Notes under the pieces: generated by a model | Told to the model about the DNA's origin: nothing | What the model saw: the letters and a program-made list of their open reading frames with translations, nothing else | Databases searched by the model: none | Shown: positions 1 to 5,923 of the stretch, in pieces | How positions within the stretch are numbered: position 1 is the stretch's first letter | How the letters are laid out: each line of letters opens with the position of its first letter | Translations under genes and position numbers: made by a program | From: Bacteroidales bacterium UBA1208 | Lineage (GTDB): Bacteria > Bacteroidota > Bacteroidia > Bacteroidales > P3 | Reading direction: 5' to 3' | Length of the DNA: 6,780 nucleotides | NCBI GenBank assembly: GCA_002309955.1 | Contig: DBXQ01000095.1 | Span: 14,019 to 20,798 of the forward strand

Positions 1-242
1 AGTCGCTTGATGTTCATCTGAACTTCGGAACGGAGCGCACCTTCGACTTTATAGTCATCATTAATAATGGTACGGAGGGTGTTCTGTTCATCGTCGGTCC
101 AGTCTTGCACTTTCTTGTTTTCATCGATGCCGGCTTTAGCCAGAATCTCGGATGCAAGGCTTCTACCAATGCCGTAGATATAGGTGAGACCTATAACTCC
201 TCTTTTGTTTTTGGGTAAGTCAATACCTGCAATTCTTGCCAT
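1..242 (-). CDS. rpsM: 30S ribosomal protein S13, 3' end cut off by the window edge
   Basis: S13 sits in the head of the small subunit and contributes to the intersubunit bridges and the P-site tRNA contacts. The first 80 codons are visible, reading from ATG at 242 downwards; the family is usually about 120 residues, so roughly the last third is missing. The N-terminus begins MARIAGIDLP, the family hallmark, followed by the basic KNKR patch and the YIYGIG motif at residues 21-26 of the helix-turn segment. The start is unambiguous because this N-terminal motif begins directly at the ATG. The gene lies 29 bases after rpmJ, the usual junction where the spc-type block passes into the alpha operon (rpsM-rpsK-rpsD-rpoA-rplQ); those later genes are inferred, not seen. 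The leader is A-rich with no Shine-Dalgarno sequence. Confidence 0.97.
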   Translation of the reverse strand, partial: MARIAGIDLPKNKRGVIGLTYIYGIGRSLASEILAKAGIDENKKVQDWTDDEQNTLRTIINDDYKVEGALRSEVQMNIKR

Positions 243-271
243 AAATTCTTTTTATTCTTTTTGTTAGTTAA

Positions 272-388
272 TCATCCTTGTCTTTGTTTGAACTTAGGAT
301 TCTTCTTGTTGATTACATAGACGACCCCATGACGGCGGACAACCTTGCATTCAGGGGATCTTTTCTTTACAGAAACTCTTACTTTCAT
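272..388 (-). CDS. rpmJ: 50S ribosomal protein L36, zinc-free type
   Basis: L36 is the smallest large-subunit protein and binds 23S rRNA, helping to fold it late in assembly. I translated this 38-residue frame by hand. It begins MKVRVSVKKRSPECK and ends KFKQRQG followed by TGA; both ends match the family, and 38 residues is the standard length. Zinc-binding L36 has a C-C-C-H set at positions 11, 14, 27 and 33. Here those positions are S11, C14, N27 and F33, so only one ligand remains and the protein should not bind zinc (the C-minus type). It lies 58 bases after infA and 29 bases before rpsM, the standard infA-rpmJ-rpsM order. There is no Shine-Dalgarno sequence; the bases before the ATG are A-rich. 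Confidence 0.96.
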   Translation of the reverse strand: MKVRVSVKKRSPECKVVRRHGVVYVINKKNPKFKQRQG

Positions 389-398
389 TTTTTATTGT

Positions 399-412
399 AT
401 TAATCGATTAAT
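399..412. repeat. Perfect 14-base AT-rich palindrome in the infA-rpmJ gap
   Basis: The sequence ATTAATCGATTAAT equals its own reverse complement. It lies 11 bases before the rpmJ start codon, in the 58-base gap after infA. It could be a binding site for a dimeric protein, or a weak RNA stem, but an AT-rich palindrome of this length can arise by chance in an AT-rich gap. No run of U follows it, so it is not a terminator. The function is unknown. Confidence 0.5.
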
Positions 413-446
413 TCTTATTTCTTTTTCACTGAGCGTTGAGCAACGA

Positions 447-665
447 TTATTTGTGACGATAAGTGATACGGCCTTTAGTGAGGTCATAGGGAGACATCTC
501 TATAGAGACCTTGTCTCCTGGAAGAATCTTTATATAATGCATACGCATCTTGCCGGAAATATGGGCAATGATTTGATGACCATTTTCCAATTCAACACGG
601 AACATAGCGTTGCCTAAAGATTCTGTTACAGTTCCGTCCAGTTGTATGGATGATTGTTTTGCCAT
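447..665 (-). CDS. infA: Translation initiation factor IF-1
   Basis: IF-1 binds the A site of the 30S subunit during initiation and works with IF-2 and IF-3. The product is 72 residues, exactly the usual length, and is a single S1-like OB fold. The diagnostic stretch FRVELENGH (residues 22-30), then AHISGKMR (34-41), GDKV (50-53) and SPYDLTKGRI (58-67), is nearly identical to the E. coli protein. The first residues, MAK, match the family and fix the start at 665. It begins 24 bases after the map stop codon and lies upstream of rpmJ, the normal place for infA in Bacteroidota and Firmicutes. The leader is AT-rich with no Shine-Dalgarno sequence. Confidence 0.98.
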   Translation of the reverse strand: MAKQSSIQLDGTVTESLGNAMFRVELENGHQIIAHISGKMRMHYIKILPGDKVSIEMSPYDLTKGRITYRHK

Positions 666-689
666 TTAGTTTTAGTTATCGTATAATAA

Positions 690-1460
690 TTATTGTTGTT
701 CAATGAAATCGAAAGTAGTAAGTATATCGGGGCCATTGGCACCGATAGCTACAGTGTGTTCAAAATGGGCTGCGGGTTTTCCGTCCTTGGTGCGGCACGT
801 CCATCCGTCCTCTCGAGAAAAAACAACATTCTTTGACCCCATACAGACCATTGGCTCTACAGCTATTACCATACCTTCTTTAAGCAAAGAGCCAGTACCT
901 GGCACACCATAGTTGGGAACATTGGGGCTTTCGTGCATCTTAAAGCCAACACCATGGCCACAGAGTTCACGGACTATCGAATAGCCATTTTTCTCACAAT
1001 GCTGCTGTACAGCATGACCTATATCGCCAATACGATTGCCTGCCTTGCATTTCTCAAGACCAATGTATAGTGCTTCTTTAGTAACTTTGAGGAGACGCTG
1101 CATTTCGGAAGAGGTTTCTCCGCAGGTGAAAGTGTATGCCGAATCAGACACATAACCATTATACTCAATAACACAATCAAGAGAGACATTATCGCCTTCT
1201 TTAATGAAGAAATTGTCGGAAGGTATACCATGAACCACGACATCATTTACCGATATACAAAAAGCCGCAGGAAAGCCTTCATATCCTTTACATAGAGGAA
1301 TACCACCATTATCACGGATAAATTGCTCACCGAGATTGTCAAGGAAAGCCGTGGTGACTCCAGGCTGAATATGACGGCCCACCTCGGCAAGAGTCTTGCC
1401 GAGGAGACGGGCACTATCACGTATCAGTTCTATTTCTTCTTTTGTCTTAAGGAGTATCAT
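690..1460 (-). CDS. map: Type I methionine aminopeptidase
   Basis: This cytosolic metalloenzyme removes the initiator methionine from new proteins when the second residue is small. The product is 256 residues, normal for the short bacterial form with no N-terminal zinc-finger extension. The five metal ligands of the pita-bread fold can be assigned as D95, D106, H169, E202 and E234; H77 and H176 match the two substrate-contacting histidines. Conserved surroundings include CISVNDVVVHGIP (68-80), ELCGHGVG (165-172) and EPM (202-204). Around the second aspartate the sequence is VSDSAYTF, where many relatives have a glycine before the aspartate, a mild variation. Nine cysteines are scattered through the protein. 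It starts 17 bases after secY and precedes infA, so it is probably cotranscribed. No Shine-Dalgarno sequence is visible. The start at 1460 gives the usual N-terminus (KTKEEIELIRDSARLLG). Confidence 0.97.
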   Translation of the reverse strand: MILLKTKEEIELIRDSARLLGKTLAEVGRHIQPGVTTAFLDNLGEQFIRDNGGIPLCKGYEGFPAAFCISVNDVVVHGIPSDNFFIKEGDNVSLDCVIEYNGYVSDSAYTFTCGETSSEMQRLLKVTKEALYIGLEKCKAGNRIGDIGHAVQQHCEKNGYSIVRELCGHGVGFKMHESPNVPNYGVPGTGSLLKEGMVIAVEPMVCMGSKNVVFSREDGWTCRTKDGKPAAHFEHTVAIGANGPDILTTFDFIEQQ

Positions 1461-1477
1461 CTACTTTATTGATTAGA

Positions 1478-2836
1478 TTATGCCTGTACGGACATAGAGG
1501 TACGACCTTTGATGCGACCAGTTTTGGTGAGACCGTCGTAGTGGCGCATGAGCAAATGGCTCTCAATCTGCTGGAGCGTGTCAAGGATAACACCGACCAA
1601 AATGAGGAGCGAGGTACCACCATAGAACTGGGCAAACTGAGTATTTACACCAAAGAGACGGATAATAGCAGGAAGAATAGCGACAATGGCAAGGAAGATG
1701 GAACCAGGAAGGGTGATTTTTGAAAGAATACCCTCAAGATACTCAGCAGTTTTTTTACCTGGTTTAACACCGGGGATAAAACCACCATTCTTTTTCATAT
1801 CTTCAGCCATTTGGTTGGGGTTGATGGCAATTGCCGTATAGAAATAAGTAAACAGGACAACCAGCACGAAAAATACTAAGTTATACCAGAAACCATTAAA
1901 ATCGGTAAAGGCCATCCAAAATTTAGAGTCAGAATTGCCTGTGAAACCCATGAATGTGATCGGGATGAACATGATTGCCTGAGCAAAGATGATGGGCATG
2001 ACACCAGCAGCATTCACCTTAATAGGGATATACTGACGGACACCGCCATACTGTTTGTTACCAACAATACGTTTTGCATACTGCACAGGGATACGGCGGG
2101 TACCTTGAACAAGCAAAATAACCAACAGAATGACAGCGAGCAAGGCGACAATCTCAATCAAGAACATCACAAGACCTCCTCCCGCGTCGGTGAGACGGGA
2201 AACGAATTCACCAAAGAGTGCAAAAGGAAGACGTGCAATGATACCAATCATAATCAACAGAGAGATACCATTTCCAACACCTTTCTCAGTGATGCGCTCA
2301 CCCAGCCACATGACGAAAAGGGTACCTGCTATCAAGATTATGATGCTGGAAGCCCAAAATGTCCATGTAGGAGAACTACCATCAAAAGGATAAATAGCTG
2401 TTGACGAAGCACCTAACTGATACATCATGTTGGTGATGTAAGCCGGAGCTTGGAAACCAGTAATAGCAACAGTGAGCAGACGGGTGATCTGGTTCATCTT
2501 TCTGCGGCCGTTTTCACCGTCGTGCTGCATCTTCTGAAAATAGGGGACAACCATGACAAACAACTGAATCACAATGGAGGCAGTGATGTAGGGCATGATA
2601 CCCAAAGCGAAGATGGAGGCATTGGAGAATGCACCACCAGAGAACATGTTCAACAGACCCATCAGACCATCAGAACCCTGATTCTGCAGATTCTGCAATT
2701 GCGTAGGATCGACACCAGGCAGGGCGACATAACAACCAATGCGGTAAACAAGAACCAGTCCCAATGTATAAAGAATTCTTTTCCGCAGGTCTTCAATCGA
2801 CCAGATGTTTTTGAGTGTCTGTATTAATCTCTTCAT
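1478..2836 (-). CDS. secY: Protein translocase channel subunit SecY
   Basis: SecY forms the inner-membrane pore of the SecYEG translocon for secreted and membrane proteins. The product is 452 residues, the normal length. Ten membrane segments can be placed roughly at 21-40, 73-98, 116-136, 159-178, 187-205, 221-243, 276-298, 317-338, 374-393 and 405-423. The plug region falls at about 58-72, before segment 2. Family signatures are GIMPYITASIVIQL (79-92), WLGERITEKGVGNGISLLI (177-195), the cytosolic loop QGTRRIPVQYAKR (244-256), which binds ribosome and SecA, and GFIPGVKPGKKT (352-363). The N-terminus with NIWSIEDLRKRI is typical, supporting the ATG at 2836. It follows rplO after a 91-base gap containing a repeat and precedes map by 17 bases. 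In many other phyla adk lies between secY and map; here it does not. The leader is A-rich and has no Shine-Dalgarno sequence. Confidence 0.99.
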   Translation of the reverse strand: MKRLIQTLKNIWSIEDLRKRILYTLGLVLVYRIGCYVALPGVDPTQLQNLQNQGSDGLMGLLNMFSGGAFSNASIFALGIMPYITASIVIQLFVMVVPYFQKMQHDGENGRRKMNQITRLLTVAITGFQAPAYITNMMYQLGASSTAIYPFDGSSPTWTFWASSIIILIAGTLFVMWLGERITEKGVGNGISLLIMIGIIARLPFALFGEFVSRLTDAGGGLVMFLIEIVALLAVILLVILLVQGTRRIPVQYAKRIVGNKQYGGVRQYIPIKVNAAGVMPIIFAQAIMFIPITFMGFTGNSDSKFWMAFTDFNGFWYNLVFFVLVVLFTYFYTAIAINPNQMAEDMKKNGGFIPGVKPGKKTAEYLEGILSKITLPGSIFLAIVAILPAIIRLFGVNTQFAQFYGGTSLLILVGVILDTLQQIESHLLMRHYDGLTKTGRIKGRTSMSVQA

Positions 2837-2856
2837 TATTGTTATTTTTTTTGTTT

Positions 2857-2918
2857 TGAAGTTGATGGAGCCATGAAGTTGATGAAGTTTTGCCAGTACA
2901 ACATTAACTACATCAACT
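2857..2918. repeat. Direct and inverted repeat able to form a hairpin, between rplO and secY
   Basis: Two near-identical 14-base direct copies, TGAAGTTGATG(G/A)AG, lie at 2857-2870 and 2874-2887. The second copy extends into AGTTGATGAAGTT (2877-2889), which pairs with AACTACATCAACT (2906-2918) over 12 of 13 positions around a 16-base loop. The first copy shares the same 8-base core and could pair with the same partner arm, so two alternative stems are possible. Both sides also show a rough 9-base period (AACTACATC, AACTCCATA, AACTTTATT at 2906-2932, whose last bases run into the rplO stop codon). The transcript continues from the hairpin into an A-rich leader, not a U run, so this is not an intrinsic terminator for secY. 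It may be a decayed intergenic repeat or an RNA element; the function is unknown. Confidence 0.65.
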
Positions 2919-2927
2919 CCATAAACT

Positions 2928-3377
2928 TTATTCGATTACTGTGGCAACACCACCCTTTGCCTCAATAGTCTGCTTAGCAGTAGCAGTGAAAGCATGAGCG
3001 GTCACGTTGATGGCCTTGTTCAATTCGCCACGGCCAAGAATCTTGATACGATCCTTGCCGGAGATAAGACCATTCTGCTTATAAACATCGACATTGAAGT
3101 CAGTAATATTCTTAGCTTCAGCAAGAGCATTGAGGGTGTCGATATTTATGCCAACATATTCAATGCGGTTGATATTTTTGAAACCGAACTTGGGCAAGCG
3201 ACGATAGATAGGCATCTGACCACCTTCGAAACCAATTTTCTGGTGATAGCCGGAACGAGCCTTGGCACCTTTATTACCACGTGTAGATGTACCGCCTTTG
3301 CCAGAGCCAGCACCACGACCGACGCGTTTGGAATGCTTAATGGAACCTTTTGCGGGTTGGAGATTATTTAAGCTCAT
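2928..3377 (-). CDS. rplO: 50S ribosomal protein L15
   Basis: L15 is a large-subunit protein with a long basic N-terminal tail that threads into 23S rRNA and a globular C-terminal domain. The product is 149 residues, close to the E. coli 144. The basic Gly-rich tail is clear: RVGRGAGSGKGGTSTRG (18-34), then GFEGGQMPIYRRLPKFGF (49-66). The C-terminal domain carries the L15 signature beginning KILGRGELNK (112-121) and ending EAKGG (139-143). The N-terminus MSLNNLQPAKGSIK is typical and fixes the start at 3377. It lies 73 bases after rpmD and 91 bases before secY, the usual rpmD-rplO-secY order. There is no Shine-Dalgarno sequence before the start codon. Confidence 0.98.
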   Translation of the reverse strand: MSLNNLQPAKGSIKHSKRVGRGAGSGKGGTSTRGNKGAKARSGYHQKIGFEGGQMPIYRRLPKFGFKNINRIEYVGINIDTLNALAEAKNITDFNVDVYKQNGLISGKDRIKILGRGELNKAINVTAHAFTATAKQTIEAKGGVATVIE

Positions 3378-3415
3378 AATATTCTATTTTGTAGTTTTGA
3401 AGTCATTGACACAAT

Positions 3416-3432
3416 CATTGCTGTGAGCAACG
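3416..3432 (-). other. Small hairpin in the rpmD-rplO leader
   Basis: In the transcript the sequence reads CGUUGCU, loop CAC, AGCAAUG: seven pairs including one G-U. It lies in the 73-base gap, about 40 bases before the rplO start codon. The bases that follow are not U-rich, so it is not a terminator. It may affect RNA stability or rplO translation, or be chance. Confidence 0.4.
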
Positions 3433-3450
3433 ACGACCTATCAACATTAA

Positions 3451-3636
3451 TTATATTTCTTCAACAGTGATTAAATGTTTCACCTTCTCAATCATACCAA
3501 GAATCTGAGGGGTTGCGACCACAGTACGCTCATGGTTGATTTTTCTAAGCCCTAACGCTGCCATCGTTTTCTTCTGACGAGCTGGGTGTCCGATGATACT
3601 TCTAACCTGTTTGATTTTTAAAGTCTTTTCTGCCAT
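3451..3636 (-). CDS. rpmD: 50S ribosomal protein L30
   Basis: L30 is a small large-subunit protein that binds 23S rRNA. The product is 61 residues, in the normal 58-62 range for bacteria. The core KIKQVRSIIGHPARQKKTMAALGLRK (7-32) contains the family motif with the conserved IG and LGLRK. The ending ILGMIEKVKHLI (45-56) is the second conserved element. The start at 3636 is supported by a perfect AGGAGG motif eight bases before the ATG. The gene begins 18 bases after the rpsE stop, in the standard rpsE-rpmD-rplO order. Its N-terminus (MAEKT) is a little longer than the shortest family members. Confidence 0.96.
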   Translation of the reverse strand: MAEKTLKIKQVRSIIGHPARQKKTMAALGLRKINHERTVVATPQILGMIEKVKHLITVEEI

Positions 3637-3644
3637 GATTCTAT

Positions 3645-3650
3645 CCTCCT
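3645..3650 (-). promoter_or_regulatory. Strong Shine-Dalgarno sequence for rpmD
   Basis: The transcript reads AGGAGG here, a full six-base match to the 16S anti-Shine-Dalgarno core, eight bases before the rpmD ATG. It lies entirely in the rpsE-rpmD gap, so it is not explained by coding sequence. It is the best ribosome-binding site in the window and stands out because most neighbouring genes have none. Confidence 0.85.
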
Positions 3651-3654
3651 ATGA

Positions 3655-4173
3655 TTAACCATTAAACACTTTATCGAGGGTGATACCACGGAGCTCGGCA
3701 ACCATATAAGGATCTTTCATCTGCAACAAAGCATTGATAGTAGCCTTCACAACACTATGAGGATTTGAAGAGCCCTTGCACTTTGCCAGCACATCTTTTA
3801 CACCGACGCTTTCCAGAACGGCACGCATAGCACCACCGGCAATAACACCAGTACCAGGAGCAGCCGGTTTAAGGAAGACGCGCGCACCGCTGTATTTGCC
3901 ACACTGCTCATGAGGAATAGTACCTTTGAGAACAGGAACCTTTATGAGGTTTTTCTTGGCATCGTCAACACCCTTCTGGATGGCAGCTTGAACTTCTTTA
4001 GCCTTGCCGAGACCATAACCAACAACACCGTTTTCGTTACCAATGACAACGATGGCAGCAAAAGTGAATGTTCTACCACCCTTGGTGACCTTGGTTACAC
4101 GATTGATTGCAACAAGACGATCTTTGAACTCGATTTCGCTTGATTTTACTCTTTTAACGTTTACTTCTGCCAT
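3655..4173 (-). CDS. rpsE: 30S ribosomal protein S5
   Basis: S5 lies near the decoding centre and mRNA entry tunnel and contributes to fidelity and unwinding of mRNA. The product is 172 residues, similar to the E. coli 167. An N-terminal double-stranded-RNA-binding domain starts at EFKDRLVAINRV (15-26), and the S5 signature follows from GGRTFTFAA (32-40) through GYGLGKAKEV (52-61). The C-terminal domain has APGTGVIAGGAMRAVLE (105-121) and ends with KCKGSSNPHSVVKAT (131-145). The start at 4173 lies four bases after the rplR stop, suggesting translational coupling. No Shine-Dalgarno sequence is seen immediately before the ATG. Confidence 0.98.
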   Translation of the reverse strand: MAEVNVKRVKSSEIEFKDRLVAINRVTKVTKGGRTFTFAAIVVIGNENGVVGYGLGKAKEVQAAIQKGVDDAKKNLIKVPVLKGTIPHEQCGKYSGARVFLKPAAPGTGVIAGGAMRAVLESVGVKDVLAKCKGSSNPHSVVKATINALLQMKDPYMVAELRGITLDKVFNG

Positions 4174-4177
4174 GACT

Positions 4178-4531
4178 TTAGAATTTTAAACCACCTTCTC
4201 TGGCACCATCTGCCAACGATTTAACACGACCGTGGTAGAGATAACCATTGCGGTCAAACACCACAGTATTGATACCAGCAGCAATAGCACGTTCGGCCAA
4301 GAGTTTGCCGACCTTTGCTGACATTTCACTTTTCGTGCCACTCTTTTCAACACCTTTCTCGCGAGAGGAAGCTGCGGCCAGTGTCACACCCTTTACATCG
4401 TCAATAACCTGTGCATATATTTCCTTATTGCTTCTGAACACAGACAGACGCGGCATTTCAGCGGTACCGCTAATCTTATGACGGATGCGGAATTTAATTT
4501 TTGATCTTCTTATATCTTTTCTTGTAGCCAT
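4178..4531 (-). CDS. rplR: 50S ribosomal protein L18
   Basis: L18 binds 5S rRNA together with L5 and helps mount it in the central protuberance. The product is 117 residues, the same as in E. coli. The basic N-terminus (RRSKIKFRIRHKI, 8-20) is followed by PRLSVFRSNKEIYAQVIDD (27-45), the conserved core, and TLAAASS (50-56). The end reads VFDRNGYLYHGRVKSLADGAREGGL (91-115), the family C-terminal motif. It begins 30 bases after rplF and ends four bases before rpsE. The leader is AT-rich with no Shine-Dalgarno sequence. Confidence 0.97.
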   Translation of the reverse strand: MATRKDIRRSKIKFRIRHKISGTAEMPRLSVFRSNKEIYAQVIDDVKGVTLAAASSREKGVEKSGTKSEMSAKVGKLLAERAIAAGINTVVFDRNGYLYHGRVKSLADGAREGGLKF

Positions 4532-4561
4532 AATTGTTTTACTTTGGCGTTCTAATTTTTA

Positions 4562-5116
4562 TTATTTAGCAGCAGCCTTACCAGCCTTCTTCCTAATCTC
4601 TTCGCCCTGGAAGCGGATACCTTTACCTTTATAAGGCTCGGGTTTGCGCAGAGAACGTATTTTAGCTGCAGCCTGACCTAAAATTTGCTTATCACAGCAA
4701 GTCATAGTAATAATCGGGTTCTTACCTTTCTCGGTAACCGTCTCAACATGAATCTCGGGAGCAAGTTCAAAGAAAATTTTGTGACTGTAACCCAAATCCA
4801 TCTCCATAACATTGCCAGTTGCCTGTACTTTGTAACCGACACCGATAACTTCCTGCACACATTTGAAGCCTTCAGAGACACCTTTCACCATGTTGGCGAC
4901 AAGTGCACGATAAAGACCATGCATGGCCTTGTGCTCTCTGCTGTCAGAAGGACGTTCAAAATGGAGAGTACCGTCTTCCTGCTTGACAGTAATAGCAGGG
5001 TTTATCTTCTGTGTCAACTCACCTTTAGGCCCTTTAACAGTAATAACATTGTCAGAAGAAACTTTCACTTCAACACCTGTGGGCAGGCTGATGGGCATTT
5101 TACCTATTCTTGACAT
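4562..5116 (-). CDS. rplF: 50S ribosomal protein L6
   Basis: L6 binds 23S rRNA near the base of the stalk and the GTPase-associated site. The product is 184 residues, slightly longer than the E. coli 177 because of an Ala/Lys-rich tail (KKAGKAAAK). It has two homologous L6 domains: the first from SRIGKMPISLPTGV (2-15) through TVKGPKGEL (26-34), the second from about residue 86, starting CVQEVIGVGYKVQATG (86-101). The diagnostic L6 signature PEPYKGKGIR is at 159-168. The start at 5116 is supported by this N-terminus and by an AGGAG motif seven bases upstream. The gene is 21 bases after rpsH and 30 bases before rplR, the normal order. Confidence 0.98.
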   Translation of the reverse strand: MSRIGKMPISLPTGVEVKVSSDNVITVKGPKGELTQKINPAITVKQEDGTLHFERPSDSREHKAMHGLYRALVANMVKGVSEGFKCVQEVIGVGYKVQATGNVMEMDLGYSHKIFFELAPEIHVETVTEKGKNPIITMTCCDKQILGQAAAKIRSLRKPEPYKGKGIRFQGEEIRKKAGKAAAK

Positions 5117-5123
5117 TTCTTAA

Positions 5124-5128
5124 CTCCT
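5124..5128 (-). promoter_or_regulatory. Shine-Dalgarno sequence for rplF
   Basis: The transcript reads AGGAG, in the purine-rich context GAGAGGAG, with seven bases to the rplF ATG. It lies within the 21-base gap after rpsH. Neighbouring genes rpsH and rplR lack such a motif, so translation of rplF may be initiated differently from theirs. Confidence 0.75.
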
Positions 5129-5137
5129 CTCTTTTGA

Positions 5138-5539
5138 TTAGCTGATATAACAAATCACTTCTCCGCCTACATTCAGTGTACGGGCTTCTTTGTCGGTCAT
5201 AAGACCCTTGGAAGTGGAGATAATTGCGATACCGAGACCATTGAGAACACGGGGCATATCTTCGACAGAGACATAGCGGCGCAATCCAGGAGAACTAACG
5301 CGCTTGAGTTCGGCAATAGCGGAAATCTTGGTCACAGGATGATATTTCAAAGCGATTTTAATGCTCTGATTATGTTGACCTTCATTCTCGAATTTGTAGT
5401 TAAGGATATAACCTTTCTCAAATAAGATCTTGGTGATCTCTTTTTTTAATTTAGATGCAGGAATTTCAACAATCCGATGCTTCGCAGCAATAGCATTGCG
5501 CATGCGGGTCAAGTAATCTGCAATGGGATCTGTTACCAT
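5138..5539 (-). CDS. rpsH: 30S ribosomal protein S8
   Basis: S8 is a primary 16S rRNA-binding protein of the small-subunit platform; in E. coli it also represses the spc operon by binding its mRNA near the rplE start. The product is 133 residues against 130 in E. coli. The N-terminus TDPIADYLTRMRNA (3-16) is highly conserved and fixes the start at 5539. The C-terminal rRNA-binding signature is GIAIISTSKGLMTDKEAR (103-120), followed by NVGGEVICYIS at the end. It is preceded by a 78-base gap after rpsN that contains a possible hairpin. There is no Shine-Dalgarno sequence; the bases before the ATG are AT-rich. Whether S8 autoregulation works the same way in this lineage is not shown by the sequence. 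Confidence 0.98.
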   Translation of the reverse strand: MVTDPIADYLTRMRNAIAAKHRIVEIPASKLKKEITKILFEKGYILNYKFENEGQHNQSIKIALKYHPVTKISAIAELKRVSSPGLRRYVSVEDMPRVLNGLGIAIISTSKGLMTDKEARTLNVGGEVICYIS

Positions 5540-5570
5540 GTTATTATTTCTTGATTTTAAGTTTTGTAGT

Positions 5571-5602
5571 ATTGGTTTTTGCCAACTTGCAAAGCTACCA
5601 AT
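5571..5602 (-). other. Two-part hairpin in the rpsN-rpsH gap
   Basis: In the transcript an outer stem AUUGGU/ACCAAU (six pairs) and an inner stem UUUGC/GCAAA (five pairs) enclose the six-base loop AAGUUG. An asymmetric internal loop, AGC against A, separates them. It ends 31 bases before the rpsH start codon. No U run follows, so it is not a terminator. A helix with an asymmetric internal loop just before the S8 gene could be a protein-binding site on the mRNA, but I could not match it to the known S8-binding core, so this is speculative. Confidence 0.5.
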
Positions 5603-5617
5603 GATTACTGATTAATT

Positions 5618-5917
5618 TTACCAACTTGATTTTTTAACACCAGGGATTAAACCACTGACGGCCATTTCGCGGAAGTTAATACGGGAAATACCAAACTGAC
5701 GCATATATCCCTTGGGACGACCTGTGAGCTGGCAACGATTGTGCATACGAATGGGACAAGCGTTTTTAGGAAGTTTTTGAAGAGCGATAACAGCTTTCTC
5801 AACATCCTCGGGGTCGCCGGTGCGGACAATTTCTTTCAGAGCAGCACGCTTGGCTGCATAACGTGCCACCATCTTGGCTCTTTTGCGTTCTCTTGCTTTG
5901 ATTGATTCTTTTGCCAT
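5618..5917 (-). CDS. rpsN: 30S ribosomal protein S14, zinc-free long type
   Basis: S14 binds 16S rRNA in the head of the small subunit, near S3 and S10. The product is 99 residues, matching the long zinc-independent type (about 100 residues) rather than the short zinc-ribbon type of 61. The N-terminus MAKESIKAREKKR-like stretch reads MAKESIKARERKR (1-13). The C-terminal half has the signature NRCQLTGRPKG (60-70), FGISRINFRE (75-84) and ends LIPGVKKSSW (90-99). Only C54 and C62 are present, with no CXXC pairs, so zinc binding is not expected. It begins six bases after the rplE stop, suggesting coupled translation. It has no Shine-Dalgarno sequence. Confidence 0.98.
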   Translation of the reverse strand: MAKESIKARERKRAKMVARYAAKRAALKEIVRTGDPEDVEKAVIALQKLPKNACPIRMHNRCQLTGRPKGYMRQFGISRINFREMAVSGLIPGVKKSSW

Positions 5918-5923
5918 TATCTT

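Noticed and set aside
1461..1477. A missing or degraded adk gene between secY and map
   Set aside because: The gap is only 17 bases and holds no remnant; direct secY-map order is normal in Bacteroidota.
2450..2827. A 125-codon plus-strand open frame opposite secY, rich in His, Gln and Thr
   Set aside because: The composition is what the reverse complement of hydrophobic SecY codons gives; no independent evidence of coding.
2837..2927. Possible intrinsic terminator between rplO and secY
   Set aside because: The stem is followed in the transcript by an A-rich stretch, not a U run, and secY is normally cotranscribed with rplO.
4685..5113. A 142-codon open frame on the plus strand opposite rplF
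   Set aside because: It is a shadow of L6 with no recognisable domain and no independent start signal.
5590..5597. A TAnnTTTG match on the minus strand (TAGCTTTG), the Bacteroidota -7 promoter box, in the rpsN-rpsH gap
   Set aside because: The nearest upstream TTGG lies 23 bases away, outside the usual 19-21 spacing, and the bases also fall in the hairpin stem. A single partial box is not enough to call a promoter.
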